From Kangiella geojedonensis (GTDB lineage Bacteria > Pseudomonadota > Gammaproteobacteria > Enterobacterales > Kangiellaceae): 64,000 nucleotides of DNA. The translations under genes and the position numbers were made by a program. Numbering within the stretch: position 1 is the first letter of the stretch; every line of letters starts with the position of its first letter. A model generated the notes under the pieces. That model was given only the letters and a program-made list of their open reading frames with translations. It was not told the origin of the DNA and did no database searches. The stretch covers positions 186,001 through 250,000 of the forward strand of contig NZ_CP010975.1 of NCBI RefSeq assembly GCF_000981765.1, written 5' to 3'. Below, piece after piece: positions 26,562 to 35,476 of the stretch.

Positions 26562-27814
26562 AGGTAGCGGTTATTGGTTCGGGGATTTCAGGAATTTCAG
26601 CAGCAGAGTACTTATCGGACAAATGTGAGGTCACTGTTTACGAGAAAAACAGTAAGGTTGGTGGTCACGCTGATACACAGACTATTGAGATTGATGGTGA
26701 ACCAGTAGACGTTGATACAGGGTTTATCGTCTTCAACCCAGAAAATTACCCACGTTTTTTTGAGTTACTGAATAAATATAACGTCGCCTATAAAGATAGC
26801 GATATGAGCTTTGCAGTATCCAATCGTTTTAGTGGACTTGAATATAACGCTACTAACATTAATAAATTGTTTTGTCAGAGAAGAAATATTGTTAACCCGA
26901 AATTTTATCGGATGATTCGAGATATCGCACGCTTTTATAAAGAGGCGCCGGCGTTACTTGAAGAAGAAAGTAACGATATCTCTTTAGGCGAATACCTAAA
27001 AACGAATGGTTACAGTGATTATTTTACCAACGAACATATTGTTCCAATGGCCTCGGCGCTTTGGTCCGGAAAAGCGGATCTGATCATGGATTTTCCTGCC
27101 AGATATTTAGTCGCCTTTATGCAAAATCATGACATGATGCAAATGAATAAGCGTCCAGTTTGGAAAACCGTTAGTGGTGGCTCTAGACAATACCTTAAAG
27201 CTATAACGGATAAGGCCAACTTTGATGTCAGTGTGGATACGCCAATTAAAAAGGTAGAAAGAACCGAGCATGGTGTGATATTACATTTATCTGAAGGAAG
27301 GATGCATCAGTTTGATCAAGTTATATTCGCTTGCCATAGTGATCAAGCTCTGAAGCTATTAGAGGATCCAACCCCATCAGAGAAAGAAGTATTAGGGGCT
27401 ATAAAATATCAACGTAACGAAATATGTTTGCACTGGGACGAGGCTTTGCTACCTAAGAGGAAAAGTGCCTGGGCAAGTTGGAATGTGATTCGTAACGAAA
27501 TCAGCAAAGTACAATGTACGGTGAGTTATTACATGAACTTACTGCAATCTTTGCCGACTGAACGCCCAGTGATTGTGAGCTTGAACATGAGCGAATATGT
27601 GGATACTGAAAAGGTGTGGAAGTATATAGAATATGAGCACCCTGTTTATACTCAAGAAACTATCAATGCGCAAAATAAAAGACCTCAGCTACAGGGTAAA
27701 ATGTCTAGCTATTATTGCGGAGCTTATTGGGGGTGGGGCTTTCATGAAGATGGAGCGCGTAGTGGCGTAGAGGCTGCTCAGCATTTACTTCGTGACAATG
27801 GTTATGCTGAATAA
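26558..27814 (+). CDS. FAD-dependent oxidoreductase (amine-oxidase fold, COG2907-like)
   Basis: A 418-residue flavoprotein with a Rossmann motif at the N-terminus (VAVIGSGISGISAAEYLS; next strand ends with an acidic residue in VYEKNSKVGGHADT), a substrate domain, and a C-terminal FAD motif (YYCGAYWGWGFHEDGARSG). GTG start overlaps the desaturase stop by 4 bases. This family is regularly encoded with DUF1365 and cyclopropane-fatty-acid-synthase genes and is thought to act on acyl chains; in Rhodobacter similar genes belong to fatty acid modification linked to singlet oxygen. The exact reaction here is unknown. Confidence 0.88.
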   Translation: MKVAVIGSGISGISAAEYLSDKCEVTVYEKNSKVGGHADTQTIEIDGEPVDVDTGFIVFNPENYPRFFELLNKYNVAYKDSDMSFAVSNRFSGLEYNATNINKLFCQRRNIVNPKFYRMIRDIARFYKEAPALLEEESNDISLGEYLKTNGYSDYFTNEHIVPMASALWSGKADLIMDFPARYLVAFMQNHDMMQMNKRPVWKTVSGGSRQYLKAITDKANFDVSVDTPIKKVERTEHGVILHLSEGRMHQFDQVIFACHSDQALKLLEDPTPSEKEVLGAIKYQRNEICLHWDEALLPKRKSAWASWNVIRNEISKVQCTVSYYMNLLQSLPTERPVIVSLNMSEYVDTEKVWKYIEYEHPVYTQETINAQNKRPQLQGKMSSYYCGAYWGWGFHEDGARSGVEAAQHLLRDNGYAE

Positions 27815-28595
27815 TAGTGTCGTCAAAGGCTGGGTGCGGCACCGACGGTATGCGCCAAAGCCACATCTGTTTGAATATGATATGAAGTGGACCTTGCTTG
27901 ATCTTGATGAGGTTGAGAATCAGTTCAAGCTTAGCCGTCTATGGTCGGTGGAAAAGTACAATATTGTGTCATATCGAGCCAAAGACTTTCACCAAAATTC
28001 TACTAATGAATCCGAAGAAATCACCTCACCCAAAAGCAATAAGCAAAACATTATAAAAACCATCAAGACACGAACAGGGAAAGAGTTCGAGGGAAAGGTT
28101 TACATGATGTCGCACTTAAGAAACTACGGCTATAACTTCAACTCAGTCTGTTTTTACTATTGCTACGACTTAGATGAGACGTTAGCGTTTATCGTTAGTG
28201 AAATAACTAATACTCCATGGGGAGAGCGACATAGTTACGTTTTCGACTGTGCTAATGAAGAAAGTTCAAAGTGTGGTAAAGTTTATCAGTACAGCTTTAA
28301 GAAAGAGTTTCATGTATCCCCGTTCATTCAAATGGATATGCTCTATCGCTGGACATTTAAAGTGGCTAAGGATGAACTAAGAGTACACATGGCGGTGTTA
28401 ACGACTGAAGGAAAAAAGTATTTTGACGCAACCTTCACAGGTAAGCTATTACCATTAACAACCAGTAGCATGAGAAAGTATGGTGTTAGTCATGCTTTAC
28501 AGCCACATAAAATGAGCTTTTTAATTTATTGGCAGGCTCTCAAGTTGTGGCTCAAACGATTAAAGGTATTTGACCACCCCAAACACAGTCAATAA
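27792..28595 (+). CDS. DUF1365 family protein
   Basis: A 267-residue protein with family features VRHRRYAPKPHLFEYDM, NYGYNFNSVCFYYCYD and KEFHVSPFIQMDMLYRWTF. Its reading frame begins inside the previous gene. Three starts are possible (GTG 27792, ATG 27798, ATG 27804); none has a good ribosome site, so coupled translation is likely and the true start may be a few codons downstream. DUF1365 proteins occur almost always between the flavin oxidoreductase and a cyclopropane synthase, and their activity is not established. Confidence 0.85.
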   Translation: MTMVMLNNSVVKGWVRHRRYAPKPHLFEYDMKWTLLDLDEVENQFKLSRLWSVEKYNIVSYRAKDFHQNSTNESEEITSPKSNKQNIIKTIKTRTGKEFEGKVYMMSHLRNYGYNFNSVCFYYCYDLDETLAFIVSEITNTPWGERHSYVFDCANEESSKCGKVYQYSFKKEFHVSPFIQMDMLYRWTFKVAKDELRVHMAVLTTEGKKYFDATFTGKLLPLTTSSMRKYGVSHALQPHKMSFLIYWQALKLWLKRLKVFDHPKHSQ

Positions 28596-28606
28596 TAGGA
28601 GTATCA

Positions 28607-29887
28607 ATGACGCAGGGCACACGTGTTGCAAAGCAACGAAACAGTACTGAATTGAAGCAGGCGGCAGCCAATAGCGGGATGCTAAAAATTATCCGAAATC
28701 AAGTTAAGGAAACTTTAGGTCGGATTCAAAATGGTTCGATTACCGTGACTGACCCTGTCGAAACCTATGTTTGTGGCGAGCAACAAACAGATGTTGCTGT
28801 GACGTTGACGATACGAGACCTCGATTTTTATAGGCAAGTAGCTCTCGAGGGGAGTAACGGCGCGGCACAAGCTTATATTGATAGCAAGTGGGATGTGGAT
28901 AATTTAACTGGATTGGTTCAGATTTTGGTTCGTAATATCGAGTTATTAGATGAAATGGAAGGTGGACTTGCCTGGTTAAGAAATAGTGCTTTAAAGGTAT
29001 GGCACTACTTTAATAAGAATAGTGTTTCCGGTAGTAAAGATAACATTTCTGCTCATTATGATTTGGGCAACGAATTTTTTAAGCTGTTCTTAGATAAGCA
29101 CATGATGTATTCGTCAGCAATTTTTGCTGAAGATGAGTCGCTTGACGTGGCTTCCGAACGAAAGTTAAAAACCATTTGTGACAAGTTGGATTTGAAAGAA
29201 ACTGATAAGGTCATCGAAATAGGCACTGGTTGGGGTGGTATGGCCATATATGCAGCTAAAAATTATGGTTGCCACGTCACGACGACCACGATATCCGAAC
29301 AGCAATATCAGTATGCGAAACAAAGGATTTCTGAAGAAGGTTTAGAAGATAAAGTAACGCTTCTTAAGCAAGATTATCGTGATCTGAAAGGGTCCTTTGA
29401 TAAGCTTGTTTCTATTGAGATGATCGAAGCGGTTGGCCACCATTATCTTGATACCTATATCAAAAAGTGTAGTGACTTGCTTAACTCTGACGGATTGGCG
29501 CTAATACAGGCAATTACTATTGAGGACCGTCGATATAAACAAGCTTTGAAGTCGGTGGACTTTATTAAACGCTATATCTTCCCAGGTAGTTTCATTCCAT
29601 GTGTGTCTGCTGTGGTGTCTAGCTCGGCCAAGCATTCAGATCTTAGGCTTATTAACCTAGAAGATTTTGGTGATAGTTATGCGAAAACGCTCAATCATTG
29701 GGCAAAACGTTTTGAAGACAATATTGAGCAGGTGAAAGCGCAGGGCTATAGCGAAGAATTTATACGCATGTGGACATTCTATTTTAGTTACTGTGAAGGT
29801 GGTTTTATAGAAAAGTCGATCAGCGACATTCATTTGCTTTTTGCCAAGCCTGCTAATAAGAGAAAACAATGGCTAGCACAACTTTAA
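28607..29887 (+). CDS. Cyclopropane-fatty-acyl-phospholipid synthase family methyltransferase (copy 1)
   Basis: A 426-residue S-adenosylmethionine methyltransferase that acts on unsaturated acyl chains of phospholipids. SAM site VIEIGTGWGGMAIYAA; downstream ISEQQYQYAKQR, the acidic VSIEMIEAVGHHYL, and Cys396 in SYCEGGF near the end, the region of the bicarbonate-binding site in E. coli Cfa. An N-terminal domain of about 130 residues precedes, as in Cfa. GGAG ribosome site 7 bases upstream. The product could be cyclopropane, methylated or furan-type fatty acids. Confidence 0.9.
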   Translation: MTQGTRVAKQRNSTELKQAAANSGMLKIIRNQVKETLGRIQNGSITVTDPVETYVCGEQQTDVAVTLTIRDLDFYRQVALEGSNGAAQAYIDSKWDVDNLTGLVQILVRNIELLDEMEGGLAWLRNSALKVWHYFNKNSVSGSKDNISAHYDLGNEFFKLFLDKHMMYSSAIFAEDESLDVASERKLKTICDKLDLKETDKVIEIGTGWGGMAIYAAKNYGCHVTTTTISEQQYQYAKQRISEEGLEDKVTLLKQDYRDLKGSFDKLVSIEMIEAVGHHYLDTYIKKCSDLLNSDGLALIQAITIEDRRYKQALKSVDFIKRYIFPGSFIPCVSAVVSSSAKHSDLRLINLEDFGDSYAKTLNHWAKRFEDNIEQVKAQGYSEEFIRMWTFYFSYCEGGFIEKSISDIHLLFAKPANKRKQWLAQL

Positions 29888-30429
29888 ATACAAATAACAT
29901 CGTTAACTTTGTACTGTTCCAATTAGTTTGGGTTGGCTTTGTTTTTGGAGCTGAAGAAAACTTTATTTGGCTTGGTTGCTTGTTATTAGGTCTGATGTTG
30001 TTGTGGCAACTGTGGCCTTCAAGACGCCAAGAAAGCGATTTCATTATCATCATTACCAGTGCTTTGTGTGGCTTTATACTAGCAACGGCATGGTCTGCCA
30101 GTGATTTGATTGTTTATGACAACCACTGGCCCGCTAAACAACTGGCACCCTGGTGGATTGTTGCTTTGTGGGTTGCCTTTGGTGCCGCATTTAACCATTC
30201 CCTTGCTTGGGTACAAAAAAGCCCTTACTTAGCTGGTGCATTAGCAGCTGTAGGAGGTCCGGTATCATACCTTGCAGCTGAGCGAGTTGGAGCCGTTATT
30301 ATCCACAGTCCAGTGTTCACGCTAAGTGCTATGGCTCTAGGTTGGTTTGCCGTCGCTTTCTTATTAACCCTACTAGTTAAGCGCCATGGTCAAACTAAAC
30401 AATGTTGGTTCGCTAATGTCTGGGAGTGA
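29869..30429 (+). CDS. DUF2878 membrane protein
   Basis: A 186-residue integral membrane protein with about five or six helices, beginning inside the end of the methyltransferase gene (19-base overlap). Typical features of DUF2878 are NFVLFQLVWVGFVFGA near the start and FGAAFNHSLAWVQKSPYLAGAL plus AAVGGPVSYLAAERVGAV. Function unknown; the family is found mainly in this lipid-modification setting. It overlaps the next gene as well. Confidence 0.82.
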   Translation: MASTTLNTNNIVNFVLFQLVWVGFVFGAEENFIWLGCLLLGLMLLWQLWPSRRQESDFIIIITSALCGFILATAWSASDLIVYDNHWPAKQLAPWWIVALWVAFGAAFNHSLAWVQKSPYLAGALAAVGGPVSYLAAERVGAVIIHSPVFTLSAMALGWFAVAFLLTLLVKRHGQTKQCWFANVWE

Positions 30430-31201
30430 GCTTCTTCTAATATTGCTAGCGATAAACTTGCTGATGCAAGTGTTGGCCTGGTTGTGGCAGAAAAAGCACC
30501 AGCATGCCGATATTGCTGACGTTGTTTGGTCAGGAATGATTGTTGTTAACGGTATCGTGATATTCACGTTAGCGACGGGTGATATTTTTCACCGCGCAAT
30601 AATTTTACTCATTCCTGTCGCATGGTACTTGAGACTCTTTTGGCACCTTGTAGAGCGATATGACCTTTCAAAAGAAGATGGCCGCTACGCTTACTTAAGA
30701 TCCTACTGGGATAAAAACACTCAAGCTAATTTTTTAATGTTTTTTATCGGGCAGGGTTTGATTATTAGTTTGTTCAGTTTCCCTGCATGGGTTCTGGCAA
30801 ACAACATTGATGACTTTGGGTTATGGGACCTTGTTGGTTTATTCGTGGTTGGAATCTCTTATCTTGGAGTATGGCTTTCAGATCGTCAATTGAGGCTATT
30901 TAAGAAAAATAAAACTAATAAGGGGAAAGTGTGCGATGTCGGTTTGTGGAAATATTCGCGGCACCCAAATTATTTCTTTGAATGGACCCACTGGTTCGCA
31001 TACCCCCTGCTGACCATTGGCAATGAGCTGCAGTGGCTAATGTGGATATACCCTATGATTATGCTGGTGTTCTTATTGAAGTTAACGGGTATACCATTTA
31101 ATGAACAACAAAACCTAAGATCGAAAGGGGACGCTTACAGGGATTATCAAGAGCACACCAATAAATTTTTTATTGGCCCGAGAAAAACTAAACATAGTTA
31201 G
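30386..31201 (+). CDS. DUF1295 family membrane protein (steroid 5-alpha-reductase-like)
   Basis: A 271-residue multi-helix membrane protein. The C-terminal part has the DUF1295 / isoprenylcysteine-methyltransferase-like signature LWKYSRHPNYFFEWTHW and ends in DAYRDYQEHTNKFF. Two starts are possible: ATG 30386, overlapping the previous gene by 44 bases, or ATG 30416, which overlaps by 14 and places the first helix closer to the N-terminus; I favour neither strongly. Proteins of this fold reduce or methylate lipids; a reductive step on the modified acyl chain is a reasonable inference. Confidence 0.82.
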   Translation: MVKLNNVGSLMSGSELLLILLAINLLMQVLAWLWQKKHQHADIADVVWSGMIVVNGIVIFTLATGDIFHRAIILLIPVAWYLRLFWHLVERYDLSKEDGRYAYLRSYWDKNTQANFLMFFIGQGLIISLFSFPAWVLANNIDDFGLWDLVGLFVVGISYLGVWLSDRQLRLFKKNKTNKGKVCDVGLWKYSRHPNYFFEWTHWFAYPLLTIGNELQWLMWIYPMIMLVFLLKLTGIPFNEQQNLRSKGDAYRDYQEHTNKFFIGPRKTKHS

Positions 31202-31212
31202 GAGAAAATAGC

Positions 31213-32256
31213 TTGATTAAGACGATTATCAATATGATGGAGTCTGGGACTTTGCCAGACTCAGTAATCCGAGCAGGTATTAGGAAACTGTGCAAGCAGA
31301 GGCTTGAAGATGAGCACAAGAATGATATCGAAGCTCAAAGCGAGCAGTATGATCGTTTTTTACAAGAGTTGAGACGCAGCGACATCGCTGTAAAAACTGA
31401 TAAAGCTAATGAGCAACATTACGAGGTTCCTGCTGATTTCTATTTGCTGGCTTTGGGGCAGCACCTAAAGTATAGCGGCTGCTTGTGGGAAGATGGTACG
31501 GAAGACTTATCGACCGCTGAAGAGAATATGCTAGCGCTTTATGTTCAGCGCGGCGAGTTCGAGGATGGACAGCAGATTCTTGAGTTGGGTTGTGGTTGGG
31601 GATCATTAACACTGTATTTGGCAGCAAAGTTTCCGAACAGTCATATTACGACTTTGTCGAATTCAAGCTCACAAAAGCAGTACATTGATAGTCAGGCAAA
31701 AGAGCGCGGCTTAAGTAATATCGACGTTATAACTGTCGATATTAACAATTTTAATACCGAGAAGACATTTGACCGTATCGTTTCAATTGAAATGTTTGAA
31801 CACGTCAGAAATTACCAGCAATTATTTCAACGAGTAACCAGCTGGCTTAATGATGAAGGTAAGGTCTTTCTGCATGTCTTTTGTCATCGTTACTTGATGT
31901 ATCCTTTTGAAGAAGACGGCGACGATAATTGGATGGGGAAATATTTTTTTAGTGGCGGCCAGATGCCAGCTGCTGATACTTTCCTGCATTTTCAGGGTGA
32001 GCTGAATTTGGAGAAGCGATGGTTACTGAGCGGGCAGCACTATGAAAAAACATCAAACGTTTGGTTGGAGAATACCGATAAACATAAAGAATCTATTTTA
32101 TCGGTTTTTGAAAAGGTGTATGGTGAAAAAGAAGCCAAAGTTTGGTTACAGCGATGGAGAATATTTTTCATGTCATGTGCCGAGCTATTCGGTTTGAATC
32201 AAGGGAACGAGTGGTTAATCGCACATTATCGGTTTAGTAAATCGGCTCATAAATAA
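31213..32256 (+). CDS. Cyclopropane-synthase-like SAM methyltransferase (copy 2)
   Basis: A 347-residue methyltransferase distinct from copy 1. SAM site ILELGCGWGSLTLYLAAKF; YEVPADFYLLALGQHLKYSG before it; VSIEMFEHVRNYQQLFQRV and CHRYLMYPF after it. It resembles the Cfa-like group that also includes plant coclaurine N-methyltransferases. The start is TTG following GGAG by 8 bases. It ends exactly one base before the histidine kinase start. Two different Cfa-type enzymes in one operon suggest two successive methyl transfers or two substrates. Confidence 0.85.
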   Translation: MIKTIINMMESGTLPDSVIRAGIRKLCKQRLEDEHKNDIEAQSEQYDRFLQELRRSDIAVKTDKANEQHYEVPADFYLLALGQHLKYSGCLWEDGTEDLSTAEENMLALYVQRGEFEDGQQILELGCGWGSLTLYLAAKFPNSHITTLSNSSSQKQYIDSQAKERGLSNIDVITVDINNFNTEKTFDRIVSIEMFEHVRNYQQLFQRVTSWLNDEGKVFLHVFCHRYLMYPFEEDGDDNWMGKYFFSGGQMPAADTFLHFQGELNLEKRWLLSGQHYEKTSNVWLENTDKHKESILSVFEKVYGEKEAKVWLQRWRIFFMSCAELFGLNQGNEWLIAHYRFSKSAHK

Positions 32257-33549
32257 ATGGCACGTAAGCAGAAGAAAATACATCACAAGTTAGTTAAAGC
32301 AATGCTCATCCAGCTGGTGCTGATTAGTGGTGTGACTCTGCTTAGTGTATATGGCGCCGCAAAGGTTGTTGAAAAAGTATTAATCAAACAGGCTCTCGAA
32401 GGAGAGGCAGACTTTTACTGGAAGCACTACAAAGAAAACCCTACCAGTAATTTGCCTAGAACGCTTAATTTAACGGGTTACATGGAAAGAAGCTCGCACT
32501 CTGAGCCAGTTCCTGAAGATATCGCAAAGCTCCCTATTGGTTATCAGCGGCTTGAAACTCGTGAGAAACGACCTTTAGTTCATGTGTCTGAGCGTTATGG
32601 CCGTAAGCTGTATCTTGTCTTTGAAGAAGGTCAGGTAGCAAAGTTAGCATTATTTTTTGGCATAACCCCTCTAGCGTTAGTTCTTTTAATCATCTATCTT
32701 CCTGCATGGATTAGCTACTACATGGCTAAACGTGCTGTATCTCCGGTGATAAAGTTGTCTCGTAAAATGGAAACCGTCAACGCTGATGAAGGCTTTGAAA
32801 TCGATTTCTCCGATATTGAAAAAAATGCGGATGCAGAAGTCGACGTGTTATTGAATGCCTTCAAACAATATGCTCGAAAAGTTGAACAGTATGTTGATAG
32901 AGAAAAGAATTTTACCCGTTATGCCAGTCATGAGCTTAGAACACCCTTGGCGGTATTAAAAGGCTCTCTTGCGCTCCTTGAACGACAAGAGCTTGATAAT
33001 CGACAGCAGGCAGTGGTAAAGCGCATGCATCCGATGATCAAAGAGATGGAGGAGTTGCTTGAGGCATTGTTACTTCTCTCTAGAGATCAAACTCCAGAAG
33101 AAACGAGCACTCCAATATCATTAAATGATTTGATAAAAGAGCAGCTGTTCCAGATTCAAAAGATTAACTCTGATAAAGATTTAGAGGTTAAGTTAAGCTT
33201 TGAAAATAGTATTAAAGAAATTGTTCCTGAAAGGCTGTTTTGTATTTGTATCAATAACCTGATTAGCAATGCTTTTAATTATACCGAGCAGGGTTCGATA
33301 ACACTTAAAATAAAAGATCGGGATATTATCGTTGAAGATACAGGTTGTGGTATTCACCCCGCAGCACTGAAGCGAGTACATGAGCCTTTTTATCGAGAAA
33401 ATCGTGAAAATATCAAGGTCAAAGGTTTTGGTTTGGGGCTCTCGATCGTTTACCGTATTTGTGAGCAGCTGGGTTGGAAACTGGTGATAGAAAGTGAGCA
33501 AGGCCAAGGCACCAAAGCAACCTTAACCATTCCACAAAAAGAGACCTAA
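32257..33549 (+). CDS. Sensor histidine kinase of the lipid operon
   Basis: A 430-residue two-component kinase. Two membrane helices (about 14-35 and 128-153) enclose a periplasmic domain of about 90 residues; then a HAMP-like linker, the dimerisation box with phospho-accepting His225 (RYASHELRTPLAVLKG), N-box CICINNLISNAFNYT, and G-boxes VEDTGCGIHP and GFGLGLSIVY. The start codon directly abuts the stop of the methyltransferase gene, so it is part of the operon. Its partner is very likely the convergent response regulator 3 bases away. The sensed signal may be membrane state. Confidence 0.93.
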   Translation: MARKQKKIHHKLVKAMLIQLVLISGVTLLSVYGAAKVVEKVLIKQALEGEADFYWKHYKENPTSNLPRTLNLTGYMERSSHSEPVPEDIAKLPIGYQRLETREKRPLVHVSERYGRKLYLVFEEGQVAKLALFFGITPLALVLLIIYLPAWISYYMAKRAVSPVIKLSRKMETVNADEGFEIDFSDIEKNADAEVDVLLNAFKQYARKVEQYVDREKNFTRYASHELRTPLAVLKGSLALLERQELDNRQQAVVKRMHPMIKEMEELLEALLLLSRDQTPEETSTPISLNDLIKEQLFQIQKINSDKDLEVKLSFENSIKEIVPERLFCICINNLISNAFNYTEQGSITLKIKDRDIIVEDTGCGIHPAALKRVHEPFYRENRENIKVKGFGLGLSIVYRICEQLGWKLVIESEQGQGTKATLTIPQKET

Positions 33550-33552
33550 AAA

Positions 33553-34254
33553 TTAAGCTTGGTCATCACCGTTTTTCGGCGGAACGATTTTTAAGCCCAA
33601 GCTAGGTACTGTCTCCAAGAGCGCAAAATCAAAGGGTTTATCAATAACTTTACGGAGATTGTATAAGTGACTTCGTAAGACATCACTATCGGGGACTAAG
33701 TCGCCCCAGAGTTCACGCTCAATTTCTTCTCTCGACACAAGTTCTGGTGAGCGCCGCATGAGCATCTTTAGAATTTGCAAGCCAGTCGGCGATAACTTTA
33801 ACTCTTGGTTAGCTCGGGTAACCTTCATGGTTTTTGGATCAAGTTCAAGATCGTGAATTTTAAGAGTCTTGCTACTAAAGTCACCCTTGTGGCGTTTAAT
33901 GATAGATTTTAAACGAGCATCGAGTTCTTCAAAATCAAAAGGCTTGATCAGGTAGTCATCGGCTCCGGTATCAAACCCTTCGAGCTTGTCACTGAGTTGA
34001 TCTCTAGCTGTAAGCATGAGCACGGGAATGTCAGACTCGGCTTCTTGTCGAACTTTTCGACAAATTTCATAGCCGTTCAAGCCAGGCAACATGATATCAA
34101 GAATTAACGCGTCATAACTGTTATTGAGGGCAAGGCTAAGCCCTGTGGGGCCATCGCTGGCATAATCGACAATATAACCGCAGAGTTCAAGAAACTCGCC
34201 CGTAGTTGCCGCTAACTCAGCATGATCTTCGACTAAAAGGACGCTGTAAGCCAT
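33553..34254 (-). CDS. OmpR-family response regulator
   Basis: A 233-residue regulator: receiver domain with acidic pocket (VEDH), phospho-accepting Asp53 (LILDIMLPGLNGYE) and Lys104 (DDYLIKPF), then a winged-helix DNA-binding domain (LKLSPTGLQILKMLMRRSPE...LWGDLVPDSDVLRSHLYNLRKVI). It converges on the kinase gene, ending 3 bases from it; kinase and regulator are usually co-directional, so this arrangement is odd. Being on the other strand, it is transcribed independently and is followed upstream by yhbY. Confidence 0.93.
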   Translation of the reverse strand: MAYSVLLVEDHAELAATTGEFLELCGYIVDYASDGPTGLSLALNNSYDALILDIMLPGLNGYEICRKVRQEAESDIPVLMLTARDQLSDKLEGFDTGADDYLIKPFDFEELDARLKSIIKRHKGDFSSKTLKIHDLELDPKTMKVTRANQELKLSPTGLQILKMLMRRSPELVSREEIERELWGDLVPDSDVLRSHLYNLRKVIDKPFDFALLETVPSLGLKIVPPKNGDDQA

Positions 34255-34270
34255 TGATATCCCTTGTTAA

Positions 34271-34582
34271 TTATTTTGGTAAGATGATTTTTACATCTTC
34301 TGAACGACGATACAAGGCTAAAATGTGTCCAATGACCTGAACTTCCTGTCCTTTTGATCTTTTGATGATCTCGTCGATAATGGCTTTCTTATCATCTCGC
34401 TCTTCAGCACGAACTTTAACTTTGATCAGCTCATGATGGTTGAGTGCTAAGTTAATTTCTTCAAGCACATTTTCAGTTAAGCCTTTATCCCCAATCATTA
34501 CAACGGGTTTGAGGTTATGTGCCTTACTGCGTAAGAACTTAATTTGTGTCTTGCTTAATGGTGTTTGTTTAGATTGTGACAT
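34271..34582 (-). CDS. yhbY: Ribosome-assembly RNA-binding protein YhbY (CRM domain)
   Basis: A 103-residue CRM-domain protein: LSKTQIKFLRSKAHNLKPVV, the GxxG-type loop MIGDKGLTENVLEEI, and HHELIKVKV. It binds pre-50S ribosomal RNA. It is divergent from rlmE, a conserved pairing in gammaproteobacteria. The response regulator lies 16 bases downstream on the same strand and may be co-transcribed. Confidence 0.94.
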   Translation of the reverse strand: MSQSKQTPLSKTQIKFLRSKAHNLKPVVMIGDKGLTENVLEEINLALNHHELIKVKVRAEERDDKKAIIDEIIKRSKGQEVQVIGHILALYRRSEDVKIILPK

Positions 34583-34675
34583 TTGATGAACTTAATAGTG
34601 AGAATTGCAGTTATTTTACCTTAAAAACGGTACAATAGAGACCTGTTTTAATGAATACAAGTGATTTTCTAAGGC

Positions 34676-35296
34676 ATGTCTCGTACAAAAAGCAGTCAGC
34701 GCTGGATGAAGGAACATTTTGACGATCCTTACGTGAAAAAGTCACAAAAAGATGGCTACCGCTCTCGTGCCGTATATAAGCTAGAAGAGCTTGACCAAAA
34801 GTATCAGTTGGTTAAGCCTGGGTGCACGATTGTGGACCTTGGCGCAGCGCCCGGTGGTTGGTCGCAATATGCCGCCTATAAGATAGGCTCGAAAGGCAAA
34901 ATATTTGCTTTAGACATTCTACCCATGGACCCTTTGCCTGATGTGAACTTTATTCAAGGTGATTTCAGAGAAGAATCAGTGCTGAATCAATTACTTGATA
35001 TGATTGGTGACCACAAGGCAACCCTTGTATTATCTGATATGGCCCCCAATATGAGTGGAATGGACGCGATCGATCAGCCTAAAGGTATGTATTTGGCTGA
35101 GCTAGCGCTTGAGTTGGCAAGAGAAGTGTCGGCGAAAGGTGCGAGTTATGTGGTCAAAGTATTCCAAGGCGAGGGATTTGACGAATATATTCGCCAATGT
35201 AGGCAAAGCTTTGATAAAGTCATGATCCGCAAGCCGGATGCATCAAGGGCTCGTTCCCGTGAAGTGTACGTTGTTGGACAAGGCTATAAAGGTTAA
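34676..35296 (+). CDS. rlmE: 23S rRNA 2'-O-ribose methyltransferase RlmE (RrmJ/FtsJ)
   Basis: A 206-residue methyltransferase that modifies U2552 of 23S rRNA at a late 50S assembly step. SAM motif [15 protein letters not shown], acidic [15 protein letters not shown], and the catalytic lysine region [15 protein letters not shown], with [11 protein letters not shown] at the end; the family K-D-K-E set is present. Length is standard. It precedes ftsH by 180 bases, as in E. coli. Confidence 0.97.
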   Translation: MSRTKSSQRWMKEHFDDPYVKKSQKDGYRSRAVYKLEELDQKYQLVKPGCTIVDLGAAPGGWSQYAAYKIGSKGKIFALDILPMDPLPDVNFIQGDFREESVLNQLLDMIGDHKATLVLSDMAPNMSGMDAIDQPKGMYLAELALELAREVSAKGASYVVKVFQGEGFDEYIRQCRQSFDKVMIRKPDASRARSREVYVVGQGYKG

Positions 35297-35476
35297 AGCT
35301 ATTTAATTAAGGCTTTCCAGCCATTAGCAATTATGGAATGTGTTACGTTTTGTTACGATACTGGTGCGGAAAAGCCAGTTTTATTGAGCCATTGGGCTTA
35401 TCAATAGAAACAAGCATGGCATAATACTGAGTCAAAAAGTAAAGACAGGAAGCTGTCATAATTTGAGGTTCGAATT

